Positions 39,461 to 49,795 of a stretch of DNA of 64,000 nt are shown here, one piece after another. The notes beneath the pieces were generated by a model, which saw only the letters and a list, made by a program, of their open reading frames with translations, did not search any database and had not been told where the DNA came from. Location of the stretch: contig NZ_QYUR01000006.1 of NCBI RefSeq assembly GCF_003596405.1, positions 744,001 through 808,000 of the forward strand, in the 5' to 3' direction. Within the stretch, counting starts at the first letter, position 1, and the number at the start of each line of letters is the position of its first letter. The DNA comes from Pseudomonas cavernicola (GTDB taxonomy: Bacteria > Pseudomonadota > Gammaproteobacteria > Pseudomonadales > Pseudomonadaceae). The translations under genes were made by a program, and so were the position numbers.

Positions 39461-41131
39461 ATGAGCATGCTCAAAGACCCGTCGAAGAAATACCGCGCCT
39501 TCCCAGCTATCGACTTGCCCGACCGTACTTGGCCGTCGAAAACCATCACCGAAGTGCCGATCTGGTGCAGCTCAGATCTGCGCGACGGCAACCAGTCGCT
39601 GATCGAACCGATGGACGCGGAGAAGAAGCTGCGCTTCTTCCAGACCCTGGTGAAAGTCGGGGTGAAGGAAATCGAGGTGGCCTTCCCGTCCGCCTCGCAA
39701 ACCGACTTCGATTTCGTGCGCACCCTGATCGAGGACAAGCACATCCCTGACGACACCACCATCCAGGTGTTGACCCAGGCCCGCGATGACCTCATTACCC
39801 GCACCTTCGAATCCTTGAAGGGCGCCAAGAAGGCCATCGTCCACGTCTACAACGCCACTGCGCCGGCGTTCCGCCGCATCGTCTTCAATCAGGACAAGCA
39901 GGGCGTGATCGATATCGCCGTGAACGCCGCCAAGCTGATCAAGAAGCTCGCCGCGCAACAGCCAGAAACCCAGTGGACCTTCCAGTATTCGCCGGAAATC
40001 TTCACCTCCACCGAGCTGGATTTCGCCGTGCAGGTCTGCGATGCCGTGCTCGACGTCTGGCAGCCGACCCCGCAGAACAAGGTCATCCTCAACCTGCCGG
40101 CCACCGTGGAAGTTGCCACGCCGAACATCTACGCCGACCAGATCGAGTGGTTCGGCCGGAACATCAGCCGCCGCGACAGCGTATTGATCAGCCTGCACAC
40201 CCACAACGACCGTGGCACCGGCGTGGCCGCTACCGAGTTGGGCCTGATGGCTGGCGCCGACCGCGTCGAAGGTTGCCTGTTCGGCAACGGCGAGCGCACC
40301 GGCAACGTCGACCTGGTGACCCTGGCGCTGAACATGTACACCCAGGGCCTGCACCCGCAGCTGGACTTCTCCGACATCGATGGCGTGCGCAAGGTGGTCG
40401 AGGAATGCAATCAACTGCCGGTACATCCGCGTCATCCCTATGTCGGCGATCTGGTGCATACCGCGTTCTCCGGCTCGCACCAGGATGCGATCCGCAAGGG
40501 CTTCAGCCAGCAGCAGGCCGATACCTTGTGGGAAGTGCCCTACTTGCCGATCGACCCAGCCGATATCGGCCGCAGCTACGAGGCGGTGATCCGCGTCAAC
40601 AGCCAGTCCGGTAAGGGCGGCATCACCTTCCTGCTCGAACAGGAATACGGCATCAGCCTGCCGCGCCGCACACAGATCGAGTTCAGCCAAGTGGTGCAGC
40701 GCGAGACTGACCGTCTCGGCCTGGAAATGAGCGCCAAGCAGATCTACGAACTGCTCGACAACGAATACCTGCGCGCCACCGCGCCTTACGCCCTGAAGGG
40801 CCATCGCCTACAGGAAGAAAACGGCACCAGCGCGGTGGATATCGAAGTCAGCGTCAAGGGTGAAACCCAGCATTGGCGTGGCATCGGCAACGGTCCGCTG
40901 GAAGCGCTGGTGGCCAGCCTGCCGCAGAAAGTCGAGATCATGGATTACGCTGAGCACTCCATCGGCGCCGGCACCAACGCCAAGGCCGCGGCCTACATCG
41001 AACTGCGCGTCGATGGCGGTCGCGCCCTGCATGGCGTCGGTATCGACGAAAACATCACTACCGCCAGCTTCCGCGCACTGTTCAGTGCATTGAACCGCGC
41101 CTTGAGCCAGGCTGACGCCCAAGCGGCCTGA
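39461..41131 (+). CDS. leuA: 2-isopropylmalate synthase LeuA
   Basis: LeuA condenses acetyl-CoA with 2-ketoisovalerate, the first committed step to leucine. The 556-residue product is the long form (LeuA type 2) with an N-terminal extension ([21 protein letters not shown]). The DRE-TIM-metallolyase barrel follows, with [42 protein letters not shown] and [12 protein letters not shown]. The C-terminal LeuA dimer regulatory domain for leucine feedback spans about residues 430-550. AAAGGA lies upstream. Its terminator is split by a small insertion. Confidence 0.98.
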   Translation: MSMLKDPSKKYRAFPAIDLPDRTWPSKTITEVPIWCSSDLRDGNQSLIEPMDAEKKLRFFQTLVKVGVKEIEVAFPSASQTDFDFVRTLIEDKHIPDDTTIQVLTQARDDLITRTFESLKGAKKAIVHVYNATAPAFRRIVFNQDKQGVIDIAVNAAKLIKKLAAQQPETQWTFQYSPEIFTSTELDFAVQVCDAVLDVWQPTPQNKVILNLPATVEVATPNIYADQIEWFGRNISRRDSVLISLHTHNDRGTGVAATELGLMAGADRVEGCLFGNGERTGNVDLVTLALNMYTQGLHPQLDFSDIDGVRKVVEECNQLPVHPRHPYVGDLVHTAFSGSHQDAIRKGFSQQQADTLWEVPYLPIDPADIGRSYEAVIRVNSQSGKGGITFLLEQEYGISLPRRTQIEFSQVVQRETDRLGLEMSAKQIYELLDNEYLRATAPYALKGHRLQEENGTSAVDIEVSVKGETQHWRGIGNGPLEALVASLPQKVEIMDYAEHSIGAGTNAKAAAYIELRVDGGRALHGVGIDENITTASFRALFSALNRALSQADAQAA

Positions 41132-41140
41132 ACTGACTGA

Positions 41141-41382
41141 GCCTTAAAACAAAACCCCGCCAAATAGCGCAGTGCTGTTCACTTAAGCATACGTCTTCGC
41201 CTTTTATCCCCTCGCCCCTCTGGGGAGAGGGTTAGGGAGAGGGGTGCATGCCAGATGAATTCACTTTTGCCCGCTATTTACCCTCTCCCCCAGCCCCTCT
41301 CCCGTAAACGGGAGAGGGGAGCTCAGGCGCACATCGCTTAAGTGAACAGCATTGCGCCAAATAGCGGGGTTTTGTTTTAAGG
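41141..41382. terminator. leuA terminator split by an inserted element
   Basis: The outer arms (41141-41158 and 41367-41383) pair CCTTAAAACAAAACCCC with GGGGTTTTGTTTTAAGG. Removing the insertion and one copy of the 12-bp duplication restores a compact hairpin with loop around CCAAATA and a T-rich tail in both directions. The convergent gene at 41405 would use it as well. Confidence 0.75.
41170..41354. mobile_element. 185-bp MITE-like insertion with 19-bp terminal inverted repeats
   Basis: The left end CAGTGCTGTTCACTTAAGC (41170-41188) is the reverse complement of the right end (41336-41354) with one mismatch. The 12-bp sequence CGCCAAATAGCG flanks it on both sides (41158-41169 and 41355-41366) as a target duplication. 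The interior is two blocks rich in CCCTCTCCC/GGGAGAGGG motifs and codes for nothing. A duplication of this length fits IS4-type transposases; the mobilising enzyme is not in the window. Confidence 0.75.
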
Positions 41383-41404
41383 CGGATTACTCAGCGAACC
41401 CAGA

Positions 41405-41863
41405 TCAAGCCACATCAAGCAACAGAACCAGCGGTACAACCAGCACAAGCAGCGCCAGCAGGATCAACAAACCAATACCCACCGCTCGCCAGTTGGAATA
41501 GAACACACCGCCCCGCTGAGCATGCCCCGCCACCTGCTCGGCCCACGTCACTTTGCCGTACTGGTACATCCCCACCACCTGAGCCGCCGTGAAAGCAGCC
41601 GCCGGTATGTTCTCCGGCAGGATAAACGCCAGCACTAATAGTGCGACGAGCACCCCAACACCGGTTAGCCAGACTTTGCGCACCTCGGTGCCGCGGCCAA
41701 GGATTCGAAGATTCTGCGCAATGATATAGGCACCTGCCAACGGTGAACCAAAGACCGTCGCCCACCCCACCGCCGCCAGGCTATAGAGACGCTGCCCAGC
41801 ATCGGTGCTGAGGGGAGTACTTAACTCGGCGTTCGGCGTTTGATAGGGATTGTCGGCGTCCAT
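41405..41863 (-). CDS. Small polytopic membrane protein of unknown function
   Basis: The 152-residue protein has an N-terminal polar segment (MDADNPYQTPNAEL, a pattern seen in many DUF membrane proteins). About four hydrophobic segments follow, near residues 25-50, 65-82, 85-98 and 127-150, the last being Leu/Val-rich. No catalytic motif is visible. It lies downstream of the omega-amidase gene on the same strand with a 16-base gap and could be cotranscribed. No function can be assigned. Confidence 0.7.
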   Translation of the reverse strand: MDADNPYQTPNAELSTPLSTDAGQRLYSLAAVGWATVFGSPLAGAYIIAQNLRILGRGTEVRKVWLTGVGVLVALLVLAFILPENIPAAAFTAAQVVGMYQYGKVTWAEQVAGHAQRGGVFYSNWRAVGIGLLILLALLVLVVPLVLLLDVA

Positions 41864-41879
41864 GCGGCACTACTGCTGA

Positions 41880-42671
41880 TCAGTTGATAAGGAAGCTATC
41901 GGCATCCAGATACGCCGGAAAACGCTCGCGATAAGCCGCCAACGCACTAGCCGAGAGGTCAAGCAGAAAGACGCCATCACCCTCAATGGCATTCAGTAAA
42001 GACTCGCCCTGGAAATCCAGGACCTGGCTGTCACCGCTATAGGCAAAACCTTTGCCATCCGTGCCGACTCGGTTGACCGCGGCCACATAACAGAGATTCT
42101 CGATCGCCCGCGCCGGTAACAGCCGGTTCCAATGCTGGCGGCGCGCGGCCGGCCAGTTGGCGGTGTAGAGCAACAAGTCGGTGTCATGCGGATCACGGCT
42201 CCACACCGGGAAGCGCAGGTCGTAACAAATCAGCGGGCGAATCCGCCAGCCTTTCAGCTCCAGCTGCACCTGACGCTCGCCCGGGGTGTAATGCTTGTGT
42301 TCGCCGGCCATGCGGAACAGGTGACGCTTGTCGTAGTGCAGCACTTCGCCATCCGGGCGCGCCCACAGCAAGCGGTTGCGATGGCTGCCATCGGCGGCCT
42401 GGATGATCACGCTACCGGTAACCACCGCATCGAGGCGGCGCGCCTGCTCACGCAACCAAGCGTAGGCGGCGCCCTCTTCCGGCTCGGCCAGAGTGGCCGA
42501 ATCCATGGAGAAGCCGGTGGTAAACATCTCCGGCAGGATGATCAGATCCGCGCCGCGTGCCTGCTCGAGCAAGCGTTCGAAATGCGCAAAATTAGCGGCC
42601 GGGTCATGCCAGGCCAGCGTGGTCTGGATCAGCGCCAGCTTCAGATCGGGCAAATCACTTAGATCGCGCAT
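41880..42671 (-). CDS. Omega-amidase-like nitrilase superfamily protein (YafV type)
   Basis: This protein is predicted to hydrolyse 2-oxoglutaramate or 2-oxosuccinamate to the oxoacid and ammonia. The 263-residue carbon-nitrogen hydrolase has the Glu-Lys-Cys triad in LPEMFTTGF, YDKRHLF and LICYDLRFPVW. Its start overlaps the aminotransferase stop by 13 bases. This pairing with a methionine/glutamine aminotransferase is a known partnership in the methionine salvage and glutamine transaminase-omega-amidase pathway, and supports the assignment. Confidence 0.88.
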   Translation of the reverse strand: MRDLSDLPDLKLALIQTTLAWHDPAANFAHFERLLEQARGADLIILPEMFTTGFSMDSATLAEPEEGAAYAWLREQARRLDAVVTGSVIIQAADGSHRNRLLWARPDGEVLHYDKRHLFRMAGEHKHYTPGERQVQLELKGWRIRPLICYDLRFPVWSRDPHDTDLLLYTANWPAARRQHWNRLLPARAIENLCYVAAVNRVGTDGKGFAYSGDSQVLDFQGESLLNAIEGDGVFLLDLSASALAAYRERFPAYLDADSFLIN

Positions 42672-43807
42672 AGTTTTTCTGCCGCCTGGCCCAGAGTCTC
42701 TTCGCGCTTGGCAAAACAGAACCGCACCAGACGCAAATCCTTAGGCGCTTGCTGATAGAACACCGATACCGGAATGGCCGCGACCCCATGCTCGCGAGTC
42801 AGCCACTCGGCCATCGCCACGTCGTCCAAGTCCGGACGAATCAATGAATAGTCGACCAACTGGAAGAAGGTCCCGGCCGCCCGGGTAAAGCGAAATTTCG
42901 AGCCGGCCAACAAATCGCAGAATAGATCACGCTTGGCCTGATAGAACCCCGGCAACTCGCTGACATGCTCGGGATGCTCGGCCATGAAGTCCGCCAACCC
43001 CCACTGCACAGGGGTCACGCCACAAAAGCTGACGTATTGATGCACCTTGCGCAGTTCGGCGCTCAAGGCCGGCGGCGCCACCACATAACCGGTCTTCCAA
43101 CCCGTGACGTGGTAGCTCTTGCCAAACGAGCTGACCACGAAGGCGCGCTGATACAGCTCTTCATGGCTGAGCACGCTGTCGTGCTGAGCACCGTCGAACA
43201 CTAGGTGCTCATACACCTCATCGCTGATCAGGTAGATATCGCGCTGGCGGATCAACTCGGCCAGGCGATCCAAATCTGCCCGACTGATGAGTGCACCGCT
43301 AGGGTTGTGCGGGCTGTTGAGAATGATCAGGCGCGTGCGCGGGCTCAAGGCATCGCTCAGCCGCTGCCAGTCAATCGCAAATGCCGGCTGGCTCAGCGGC
43401 ACATGCACGCAGCGCCCACCCGCCAACTCCACCGAGGGCTCATAGCTGTCGTAGCTAGGGTCGAAAACGACGACCTCATCGCCCGGCTGAATCAGCGCCT
43501 GAATGGCGCAGAAAATTGCCTGGGTCGCTCCCGGCGTGATAGTGATTTCATGCTCGGCGCTGACGCTGCTGCCATAACAACGGGCAATCTTTGCCGCCAC
43601 TTGCTCGCGCAGCGCCGGCAGGCCAGTCATTGGCGCATATTGATTATGGCCAGCCGCAATATGCCGGCAAACCGCATCACGCAGGGCCTGCGGGCCGTCA
43701 AAATCAGGAAAGCCTTGGGAGAGATTCAGCGCACCGACTTCGGCGGCGAGCTGGGACATACGAGTAAAGATAGTGGTGCCGACATTTGGCAGTTTGCTAT
43801 GCAACAT
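42659..43807 (-). CDS. PLP-dependent aminotransferase, methionine/glutamine type (YbdL-like)
   Basis: This fold-type I aminotransferase is predicted to transaminate ketomethiobutyrate or similar acceptors, using glutamine. The ATG at 43807 (MLHSKLPNVGTTIFTRMSQLA) gives 382 residues; a start at 43903 would add a 32-residue tail. LNLSQGFPDFDGP, the substrate-binding PHNPSGAL and the PLP lysine in SSFGKSYHVTGWKTGY are visible. It overlaps the omega-amidase gene downstream, supporting a joint role in glutamine-linked methionine salvage. Confidence 0.88.
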   Translation of the reverse strand: MLHSKLPNVGTTIFTRMSQLAAEVGALNLSQGFPDFDGPQALRDAVCRHIAAGHNQYAPMTGLPALREQVAAKIARCYGSSVSAEHEITITPGATQAIFCAIQALIQPGDEVVVFDPSYDSYEPSVELAGGRCVHVPLSQPAFAIDWQRLSDALSPRTRLIILNSPHNPSGALISRADLDRLAELIRQRDIYLISDEVYEHLVFDGAQHDSVLSHEELYQRAFVVSSFGKSYHVTGWKTGYVVAPPALSAELRKVHQYVSFCGVTPVQWGLADFMAEHPEHVSELPGFYQAKRDLFCDLLAGSKFRFTRAAGTFFQLVDYSLIRPDLDDVAMAEWLTREHGVAAIPVSVFYQQAPKDLRLVRFCFAKREETLGQAAEKLCAI

Positions 43808-43828
43808 GATCTCTCCTACGAACCCCTC

Positions 43829-43979
43829 GTAGGGTGGGTTAGGCCAGCGGCCGTAACCCACCAACCGGCCAGGGAGGGCCGGCGTTTTATCTGCTTGGCG
43901 CAAGGTCAGTGCCCTGGCGATTGGGCGGTGCCTGCGGCACCGATGGTGGGTTACGCCGCACCCGGCTAACCCACCCTAC
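43829..43979. repeat. Inverted GTAGGGTGGGTTA repeat pair, REP/MITE-like
   Basis: Perfect 13-bp arms GTAGGGTGGGTTA (43829-43841) and its complement (43967-43979) bound about 150 bases. Inner copies of the same GGTGGGTTA motif (around 43852-43863 and 43944-43953) give a nested palindromic structure. Related short copies occur at 11555 and 27921. The unit lies between the der stop and the aminotransferase start. Confidence 0.65.
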
Positions 43980-44003
43980 GGATGACTGCCAGACGTACGC
44001 TAA

Positions 44004-45473
44004 TCAGCGCTTGTCTCTACGCTTCTTGTCGGCTTTCTTATGGTGCGACATCAACCGGCGCTTCTTGTTGACCTGGCGATCGGTCAGGGTGTTCTTGTTG
44101 CCTTCGTACGGGTTTTCACCGCCCTTGAACTCGATACGGATTGGCGTACCGACCAGTTTCAATACGCGGCGATAGGTGTTCTCCAGGTAGCGGACATAGG
44201 ACTTGGGCACCTTCTCTACCTGATTGCCGTGAATCACGATCAGCGGTGGGTTGGCCCCGCCCAAGTGGGCATAGCGCAGCTTGATCCGGCGGTTATTAAC
44301 CATCGGCGGCGCGTGCTCACTGACCGCATCTTCGAGGATCTGGGTCAGGCGGCTAGTCGGCCAACGGGTGATCGCCGACTTGAACGAGGCCTGGACCGAC
44401 TGGTACAGATTGCCGACACCGGTGCCGTGCAACGCGGAAATGAAGTGAATGTCTGCGAAGTCGACAAAGAACAAGCGGCGTTGCAGCTCGGTCTTCACAT
44501 AATCACGCTCGCCCGGCTCCATGCCGTCCCATTTGTTCAACGCGATGACCAGCGCACGACCGGTTTCCAGCGCGAACCCCAGCAGGTTGAGGTCGTGGTC
44601 GACCACGCCTTCGCGGGCATCCATGACGAAAATCACCACGTTGGCGTCTTTGATCGCCTGCAGGGTTTTCACCACCGAAAACTTCTCGACCTCTTCCGAG
44701 ATCTTGCCGCGCTTGCGCACCCCGGCAGTGTCGATCAGCGTGTACTTCTCGCCACTACGCTCGAAGGGAATATAAATACTGTCGCGCGTGGTGCCGGGCT
44801 GGTCATACACGATCACCCGGTCCTCACCGAGCATGCGGTTGACCAGGGTCGACTTGCCGACGTTGGGCCGACCGATGATGGCGATCTTGATGCCATCCTT
44901 CTCGCTCGGACCAGGGATGCGCTTGGCTTCTTCGCCTTCGGCAACCACCTCACCCTCGAGTGGTTCGTCTTCGACCGCATCCTTGGGGAATTCCGACAAG
45001 GCCGCTTCGAGCATCTGGCTGATACCACGGCCATGGGCGCCGGCAATCGGCAACGCATCGCCCAGACCCAGGGGGCTGAACTCGGCACGCGCCAGGTCCG
45101 GGTCAATGCTGTCGACCTTGTTCGCCACCAGGAAGCAACGCTTGTTGCGCTTGCGCAAGTGCTCGCCAATCATCTGGTCGGCGGCCGACATGCCGGCTTT
45201 GGCATCCACCAGGAACAGCACGGCATCGGCTTCTTCAATGGCCAGCAGCGATTGCTCGGCCATTTTCGAGTCCATACCGTCTTCGTCACCGGAAATACCG
45301 CCGGTATCGATCAAGATGTAGGTTCGCCCTTGCCACTTAGCCTCACCGTACTGGCGATCACGGGTCAGACCAGACAGATCGCCGACAATAGCGTCGCGAC
45401 TCTTGGTCAGGCGGTTAAACAGGGTGGACTTGCCGACGTTCGGACGGCCCACCAGGGCGATTACGGGAACCAT
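44004..45473 (-). CDS. der: Ribosome-associated GTPase Der (EngA)
   Basis: Der is a tandem GTPase for 50S assembly. The ATG at 45473 ([22 protein letters not shown]) gives 489 residues; a start at 45539 would run through a terminator hairpin. Two G domains are visible: GRPNVGKST with DTGGI, and a second with [22 protein letters not shown] and NKWDG. A C-terminal KH-like domain ends in a Lys/Arg-rich tail ([21 protein letters not shown]). It follows bamB in a conserved cluster, although a hairpin lies between them. Confidence 0.97.
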   Translation of the reverse strand: MVPVIALVGRPNVGKSTLFNRLTKSRDAIVGDLSGLTRDRQYGEAKWQGRTYILIDTGGISGDEDGMDSKMAEQSLLAIEEADAVLFLVDAKAGMSAADQMIGEHLRKRNKRCFLVANKVDSIDPDLARAEFSPLGLGDALPIAGAHGRGISQMLEAALSEFPKDAVEDEPLEGEVVAEGEEAKRIPGPSEKDGIKIAIIGRPNVGKSTLVNRMLGEDRVIVYDQPGTTRDSIYIPFERSGEKYTLIDTAGVRKRGKISEEVEKFSVVKTLQAIKDANVVIFVMDAREGVVDHDLNLLGFALETGRALVIALNKWDGMEPGERDYVKTELQRRLFFVDFADIHFISALHGTGVGNLYQSVQASFKSAITRWPTSRLTQILEDAVSEHAPPMVNNRRIKLRYAHLGGANPPLIVIHGNQVEKVPKSYVRYLENTYRRVLKLVGTPIRIEFKGGENPYEGNKNTLTDRQVNKKRRLMSHHKKADKKRRDKR

Positions 45474-45506
45474 GCGGCCCCTCCACTCAATTTCAGAAAA
45501 CACAAA

Positions 45507-45533
45507 GGCCGCTGCCGTCAAACGGCAGCGGCC
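45507..45533 (-). terminator. Strong hairpin between bamB and der
   Basis: The 12-bp perfect stem GGCCGCTGCCGT/ACGGCAGCGGCC with loop caa is followed on the minus strand by TTTGTGTTTTC. It would end or attenuate the bamB transcript before der. Confidence 0.75.
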
Positions 45534-45550
45534 GGACACTAAATCACAGC

Positions 45551-46702
45551 TTAGCGGATGGTCAGCGCGACCAGATCTCCGCTATTGCCGAAGGCATACA
45601 GCCAATCACCGACCACCAGCGGACGTGCGCGCAAACCGTCGCTGTCGATACGCTCGCGACCAACAAAACGGCCATCCACCTGGCTGACCAGGTGCAGGTA
45701 GCCTTCAAAATCGCCGAACGCTACGTAACTGGAGAACACTTCCGGAGCTGACAGCTGGCGACGAGCCAAGGCTTCGTTACTCCACAGCGCCGACGCGGAA
45801 CGCTCGTCGATACCTTCGATGGTGCCATTGGCCAAGCTCACGTAGACGTTGCCGAGCCCCTGAGCCAGACCGACGTTACTGGATGCTTCGCGCTGCCAAA
45901 GAATCCGTCCACTTTCCAGATCCAGCCCAGCGACACGGCCTTGGTAGCTCACGACATAGAGCACATTGTCAGACAGAACCAAACCGCCATCGATGTCGAC
46001 CACGCGCTCCAGCTCGGAGCGGCCTTGCGGTACAGCCACGCGCTGCTCCCACACAGGCAGGCCACGCTGAGTATCAAGCGCGATCACCTTGCCACTGGAG
46101 AGACCAGCAAACGCCAAACGACTGGTGACAATCGGCGCCCCGGTGCCACGCAGCGTCAATACTGCCGGGGTGTTTTCGTAGATCCAGCGCTGATTGCCGG
46201 TTGCCGCATCAAGCGCGATCAAGCGGTCATCCTGGGTCTGCACGACGACTACGTCACCATTGGTAGCCGGTGCCGCCAGCACTTCGCTGGTAACCCGCGA
46301 GCGCCATTTTTCTTCGCCTGTGGCAGCATCCAGAGCAATCACTTCGCCCTTCAGCGTACCCAGCAGTACCAAGCCATAACCCGCCCCAACCGCGCCCGAC
46401 ACCGGCAAGTCGAGGTCTTGTTCCCAGAGCTTGTCGCCACTGAAACGGTTGAGCGCCATCACTTCGCCGTTTACGTCGGAGGCGAAGATCTGATCGCCAT
46501 CCACCGCCGGCACCAGCATATTGAAGGAGTCGCCTTGGCCATCGCCCACCGAACGGCTCCACTCTTTTTTCAACTCGACCTCTTCAGTGAAGTCGGGCAG
46601 CTCGGCCGGCGGCAGTTCCTTCTTGCTATTGCTGCTGCAACCCGCGGCCAGAACGGCCAGGGCCAGCAGTGCGGCATATTTCCAGCGCATCACGTCACGC
46701 AT
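45551..46702 (-). CDS. bamB: Outer-membrane assembly lipoprotein BamB
   Basis: BamB is a beta-propeller subunit of the BAM complex that inserts outer-membrane proteins. The 383-residue lipoprotein has a signal ending LAVLAAGC with the acylated Cys, then repeated PQQ-like blades (for example [34 protein letters not shown]). The start overlaps the stop of the yfgM-like gene. An ATG 12 bases further in would still leave a complete signal. A terminator-like hairpin separates it from der. Confidence 0.96.
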   Translation of the reverse strand: MRDVMRWKYAALLALAVLAAGCSSNSKKELPPAELPDFTEEVELKKEWSRSVGDGQGDSFNMLVPAVDGDQIFASDVNGEVMALNRFSGDKLWEQDLDLPVSGAVGAGYGLVLLGTLKGEVIALDAATGEEKWRSRVTSEVLAAPATNGDVVVVQTQDDRLIALDAATGNQRWIYENTPAVLTLRGTGAPIVTSRLAFAGLSSGKVIALDTQRGLPVWEQRVAVPQGRSELERVVDIDGGLVLSDNVLYVVSYQGRVAGLDLESGRILWQREASSNVGLAQGLGNVYVSLANGTIEGIDERSASALWSNEALARRQLSAPEVFSSYVAFGDFEGYLHLVSQVDGRFVGRERIDSDGLRARPLVVGDWLYAFGNSGDLVALTIR

Positions 46703-47339
46703 CCCCTTTCGCCAAGTCGTCGAGCTTCATTTGCAGACTGCCTACCGCAGCTTCGTCCGACAGCGCTGCCTTGGCCTTCTCGTAGGCAGCATGCGCCTCA
46801 TCGCGACGACCCAGCTTGACCAGCAGATCACCTTTGAGCTCTTCGCGACTGGCCAAGAAGGCCTTATCCGCATCGCCTTCAAGCAGCTTGAGCGCGTCTT
46901 CCGCCTTATTTTGCGCGGCCAACACACGGGCCAAACGTTGACGAGACAGCTCGGCCAGGGTGTCATCGGCCGGTTTGGCGACAATGGCTTGCAGCTCAGC
47001 CGCCGCATCGTCCAGCTTGCCCGTGTCTACCGCGACTTTAGCGACGAACAGGCTGCCGTACTGGGCGTAATAGGTACCACCGAAGTCTTTCTTCAGTTTG
47101 TTCGCCAGCTCAGCCACTTGGCCCGCATCCGGCTCGCCACTCGGATTAAACGCGGTTTCCAGCAACTGCTGGTAAACCATCGAAGCACCTTGAGCCTGGT
47201 TGGTCTGGTACTTCTGCCAAGCCTGCCAGCCAAAGACCACGACCAGCGCCAAGGCGCCCCCTGTCAGCAGGGGTTTGCCATTGCGCTCCCACCAGTCTTT
47301 GATCAGCGCCAGCTCTTCATCTTCAGTACGCGACGTCAC
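46695..47339 (-). CDS. YfgM-like membrane-anchored TPR protein
   Basis: Homologues are periplasmic chaperone-like partners of the Sec translocon. The GTG at 47339 has AAGGAG 7 bases upstream and gives 214 residues; the longer ATG at 47369 overlaps hisS. A short cytoplasmic start (TSRTEDEELALIKDWWERNGKP) is followed by one membrane segment (LLTGGALALVVVFGWQAW) and a tetratricopeptide-repeat region. It sits between hisS and bamB, the usual order in this cluster, and overlaps bamB. Confidence 0.92.
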   Translation of the reverse strand: MTSRTEDEELALIKDWWERNGKPLLTGGALALVVVFGWQAWQKYQTNQAQGASMVYQQLLETAFNPSGEPDAGQVAELANKLKKDFGGTYYAQYGSLFVAKVAVDTGKLDDAAAELQAIVAKPADDTLAELSRQRLARVLAAQNKAEDALKLLEGDADKAFLASREELKGDLLVKLGRRDEAHAAYEKAKAALSDEAAVGSLQMKLDDLAKGDA

Positions 47340-47365
47340 CCCAATACTCCTTATTCGCTGAATGC

Positions 47366-48655
47366 TCAAACCTGCTTCAGGCAGGCTACCAGATGCTCAG
47401 ACAAAGCATCCCAGGCAATATTTTGTTGTTCGCCCTGACCACGAAGGGGCTTGAAACCTATCACTTGCTGAGCCAGCTCGTCCTCGCCCAATACCAAGGC
47501 GAACAATGCACCGCTCTTATCGGCCTTTTTCAACTGACTCTTGAAGCTGCCAGCCCCGGCATTCACCTGCAAACGCACCCCTGGCAACTGATCGCGTAAA
47601 CGCTCAGCCAGCGAGAGCCCCGCCAACTCGGCCGGCTCACCAAACGCACAGAGGTACACATCGACTTGGCGGGAAATTTCGGCGGGGACCTGTTCCAGGG
47701 TTTCCAGCAGCAATATCAGCCGTTCAATACCCATGGCGAAACCAACACCAGCGGTCGACTTACCACCCATCTGCTCGACCAGGCCATCGTAACGACCGCC
47801 CGCGCACACCGTACCTTGAGCTCCGAGCTGATCAGTGACCCACTCGAACACGGTCTTGCTGTAATAATCGAGGCCGCGTACCAGCTTGGGGTTGAGCACA
47901 TAGGGAATGCCGGCGGCATCCAGGCGCGCCTTGAGGCCGTCGAAGTGGCTCCGCGACTCTTCGTCGAGATAATCCGCCATCTTCGGCGCATCGGCCAACA
48001 TGGCCTGAGTTTCCGGCACCTTGCTGTCGAGAATCCGCAACGGGTTGCTGGCTAGACGCCGCTTGCTGTCTTCATCCAGCAGGTCGAGACGCGCCGACAA
48101 ATATTGCACCAGGGCTTCGCGGTAATTCGCCCGCGCGGCACTGGTGCCGAGGCTGTTCAACTCCAGCTTCACCGCATCGCGAATGCCCAGCAGGCCCCAG
48201 AGGCGCCAGGTCAGCACAATCAGCTCGGCATCGATGTCCGGCCCGTCGAGGTTAAAGACCTCCACGCCAATTTGGTGGAACTGGCGATAGCGACCTTTCT
48301 GCGGCCGCTCATAGCGAAACATCGGGCCGATGTACCAGAGTTTCTGCACCTGGCCGCCACCGGAAATACCGTGCTCCAGCACCGCGCGAACGCAGCTGGC
48401 AGTCCCTTCCGGGCGCAGGGTCAAGGAGTCGCCATTACGGTCTGCGAAGGTGTACATCTCCTTCTCGACGATATCCGTGACTTCGCCGATAGAGCGCTTG
48501 AACAGCTCGGTGACCTCAACGATCGGCATGCGGATCTGCCGATAGCCATAGCCATCCAGCAGGTTTGCCACAGCACCTTCGAAGTAGCGCCAGAGCGGCG
48601 TCTGCTCAGGCAGAATGTCGTTCATGCCACGAATGGCTTGTAGAGACTTACTCAC
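47366..48655 (-). CDS. hisS: Histidyl-tRNA synthetase
   Basis: HisS charges tRNA-His. The 429-residue class II synthetase has the start [19 protein letters not shown], motif 2 region with [19 protein letters not shown], the histidine-A loop [15 protein letters not shown] and the [13 protein letters not shown] block, followed by the anticodon-binding domain. It follows ispG by 24 bases in the pilW-rodZ-ispG-hisS-yfgM-bamB cluster. It is complete. Confidence 0.98.
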   Translation of the reverse strand: MSKSLQAIRGMNDILPEQTPLWRYFEGAVANLLDGYGYRQIRMPIVEVTELFKRSIGEVTDIVEKEMYTFADRNGDSLTLRPEGTASCVRAVLEHGISGGGQVQKLWYIGPMFRYERPQKGRYRQFHQIGVEVFNLDGPDIDAELIVLTWRLWGLLGIRDAVKLELNSLGTSAARANYREALVQYLSARLDLLDEDSKRRLASNPLRILDSKVPETQAMLADAPKMADYLDEESRSHFDGLKARLDAAGIPYVLNPKLVRGLDYYSKTVFEWVTDQLGAQGTVCAGGRYDGLVEQMGGKSTAGVGFAMGIERLILLLETLEQVPAEISRQVDVYLCAFGEPAELAGLSLAERLRDQLPGVRLQVNAGAGSFKSQLKKADKSGALFALVLGEDELAQQVIGFKPLRGQGEQQNIAWDALSEHLVACLKQV

Positions 48656-48679
48656 ACAAAATCCTTAGTATTCTTGGCT

Positions 48680-49792
48680 CTAGCCACGGGCGATTAGCGC
48701 CGCGTCGGCTTCGACCTTCTCGGCCGCCTTCTGGCGTATCAGCCTTTCCAGCTCATCGACCAGATTGTCATTGGTCAGTTTCTGCGCCGGCTTGCCGTCG
48801 ATGTAAATCAGGTTATTCGGCGTACCGCCGGTGAGGCCGATATGCGCCTCCTTGGCTTCGCCAGGACCATTGACGATACAGCCGATCACGGCCACATCGA
48901 GCGGTACCAAGAGGTCTTCCAAGCGGCCTTCAAGCTCGTTCATGGTCTTGACCACATCGAAGTTTTGCCGCGAGCAGCTCGGGCAAGCGATGAAGTTGAT
49001 GCCACGGGAACGCAAGCGCAGCGACTTGAGGATGTCGTAACCGACCTTGACCTCTTCCACCGGATCGGCAGCCAAGGAGATGCGGATGGTATCGCCAATC
49101 CCATCGGCGAGCAGCATGCCCAAACCGACGGCGGACTTCACGGTGCCAGAACGCAGACCGCCTGCTTCCGTGATGCCCAAGTGCAACGGCTGCTCGATCT
49201 GCTTGGCCAACAGTCGATAAGCCGCAACCGCCATAAATACATCAGAAGCTTTGACGCTGACCTTGAAGTCCGGAAAATTCAGGCGATCCAGATGTTCAAC
49301 GTGTCGGAGTGCCGACTCGACCAAGGCTTCCGGCGTTGGCTCGCCGTATTTCTTCTGCAGGTCTTTTTCCAGGGAGCCGGCGTTAACGCCGATGCGGATG
49401 GAAATGCCACGGTCACGCGCCGCATCAACGACCGCCTTGACGCGATCTTCGCGGCCAATGTTGCCTGGATTGATCCGCAAGCAATCAACCCCCAACTCGG
49501 CAACGCGCAACGCAATCTTGTAGTCAAAATGGATGTCGGCAACCAGGGGTACCTGAACCAGTTGCTTGATCTTGCCAAACGCTTCAGCAGCATCCATATC
49601 CGGCACAGACACACGGACGATATCGGCGCCGGCTTCTTCCAAGCGACGGATCTGCGCCACTGTGGCGGCGACATCGCAGGTATCGGTATTGGTCATGCTC
49701 TGCACAGCGATAGGCGCATCACCGCCCACCGGAACAGTGCCGACCCAAATCTTGCGCGATTGACGACGGAGGATTGGTGATTCGCCGTGCAT
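48680..49792 (-). CDS. ispG: 4-hydroxy-3-methylbut-2-enyl diphosphate synthase IspG
   Basis: IspG is the Fe-S enzyme that converts MEcPP to HMBPP in the MEP isoprenoid pathway. The 370-residue protein starts [18 protein letters not shown]. The 4Fe-4S ligands lie in [12 protein letters not shown] (two Cys) and [12 protein letters not shown] (third Cys, with Glu as fourth ligand at a distance). The TIM barrel is intact. The gene follows rodZ by 3 bases, so the two are translationally linked. Confidence 0.98.
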   Translation of the reverse strand: MHGESPILRRQSRKIWVGTVPVGGDAPIAVQSMTNTDTCDVAATVAQIRRLEEAGADIVRVSVPDMDAAEAFGKIKQLVQVPLVADIHFDYKIALRVAELGVDCLRINPGNIGREDRVKAVVDAARDRGISIRIGVNAGSLEKDLQKKYGEPTPEALVESALRHVEHLDRLNFPDFKVSVKASDVFMAVAAYRLLAKQIEQPLHLGITEAGGLRSGTVKSAVGLGMLLADGIGDTIRISLAADPVEEVKVGYDILKSLRLRSRGINFIACPSCSRQNFDVVKTMNELEGRLEDLLVPLDVAVIGCIVNGPGEAKEAHIGLTGGTPNNLIYIDGKPAQKLTNDNLVDELERLIRQKAAEKVEADAALIARG

Positions 49793-49795
49793 GGT

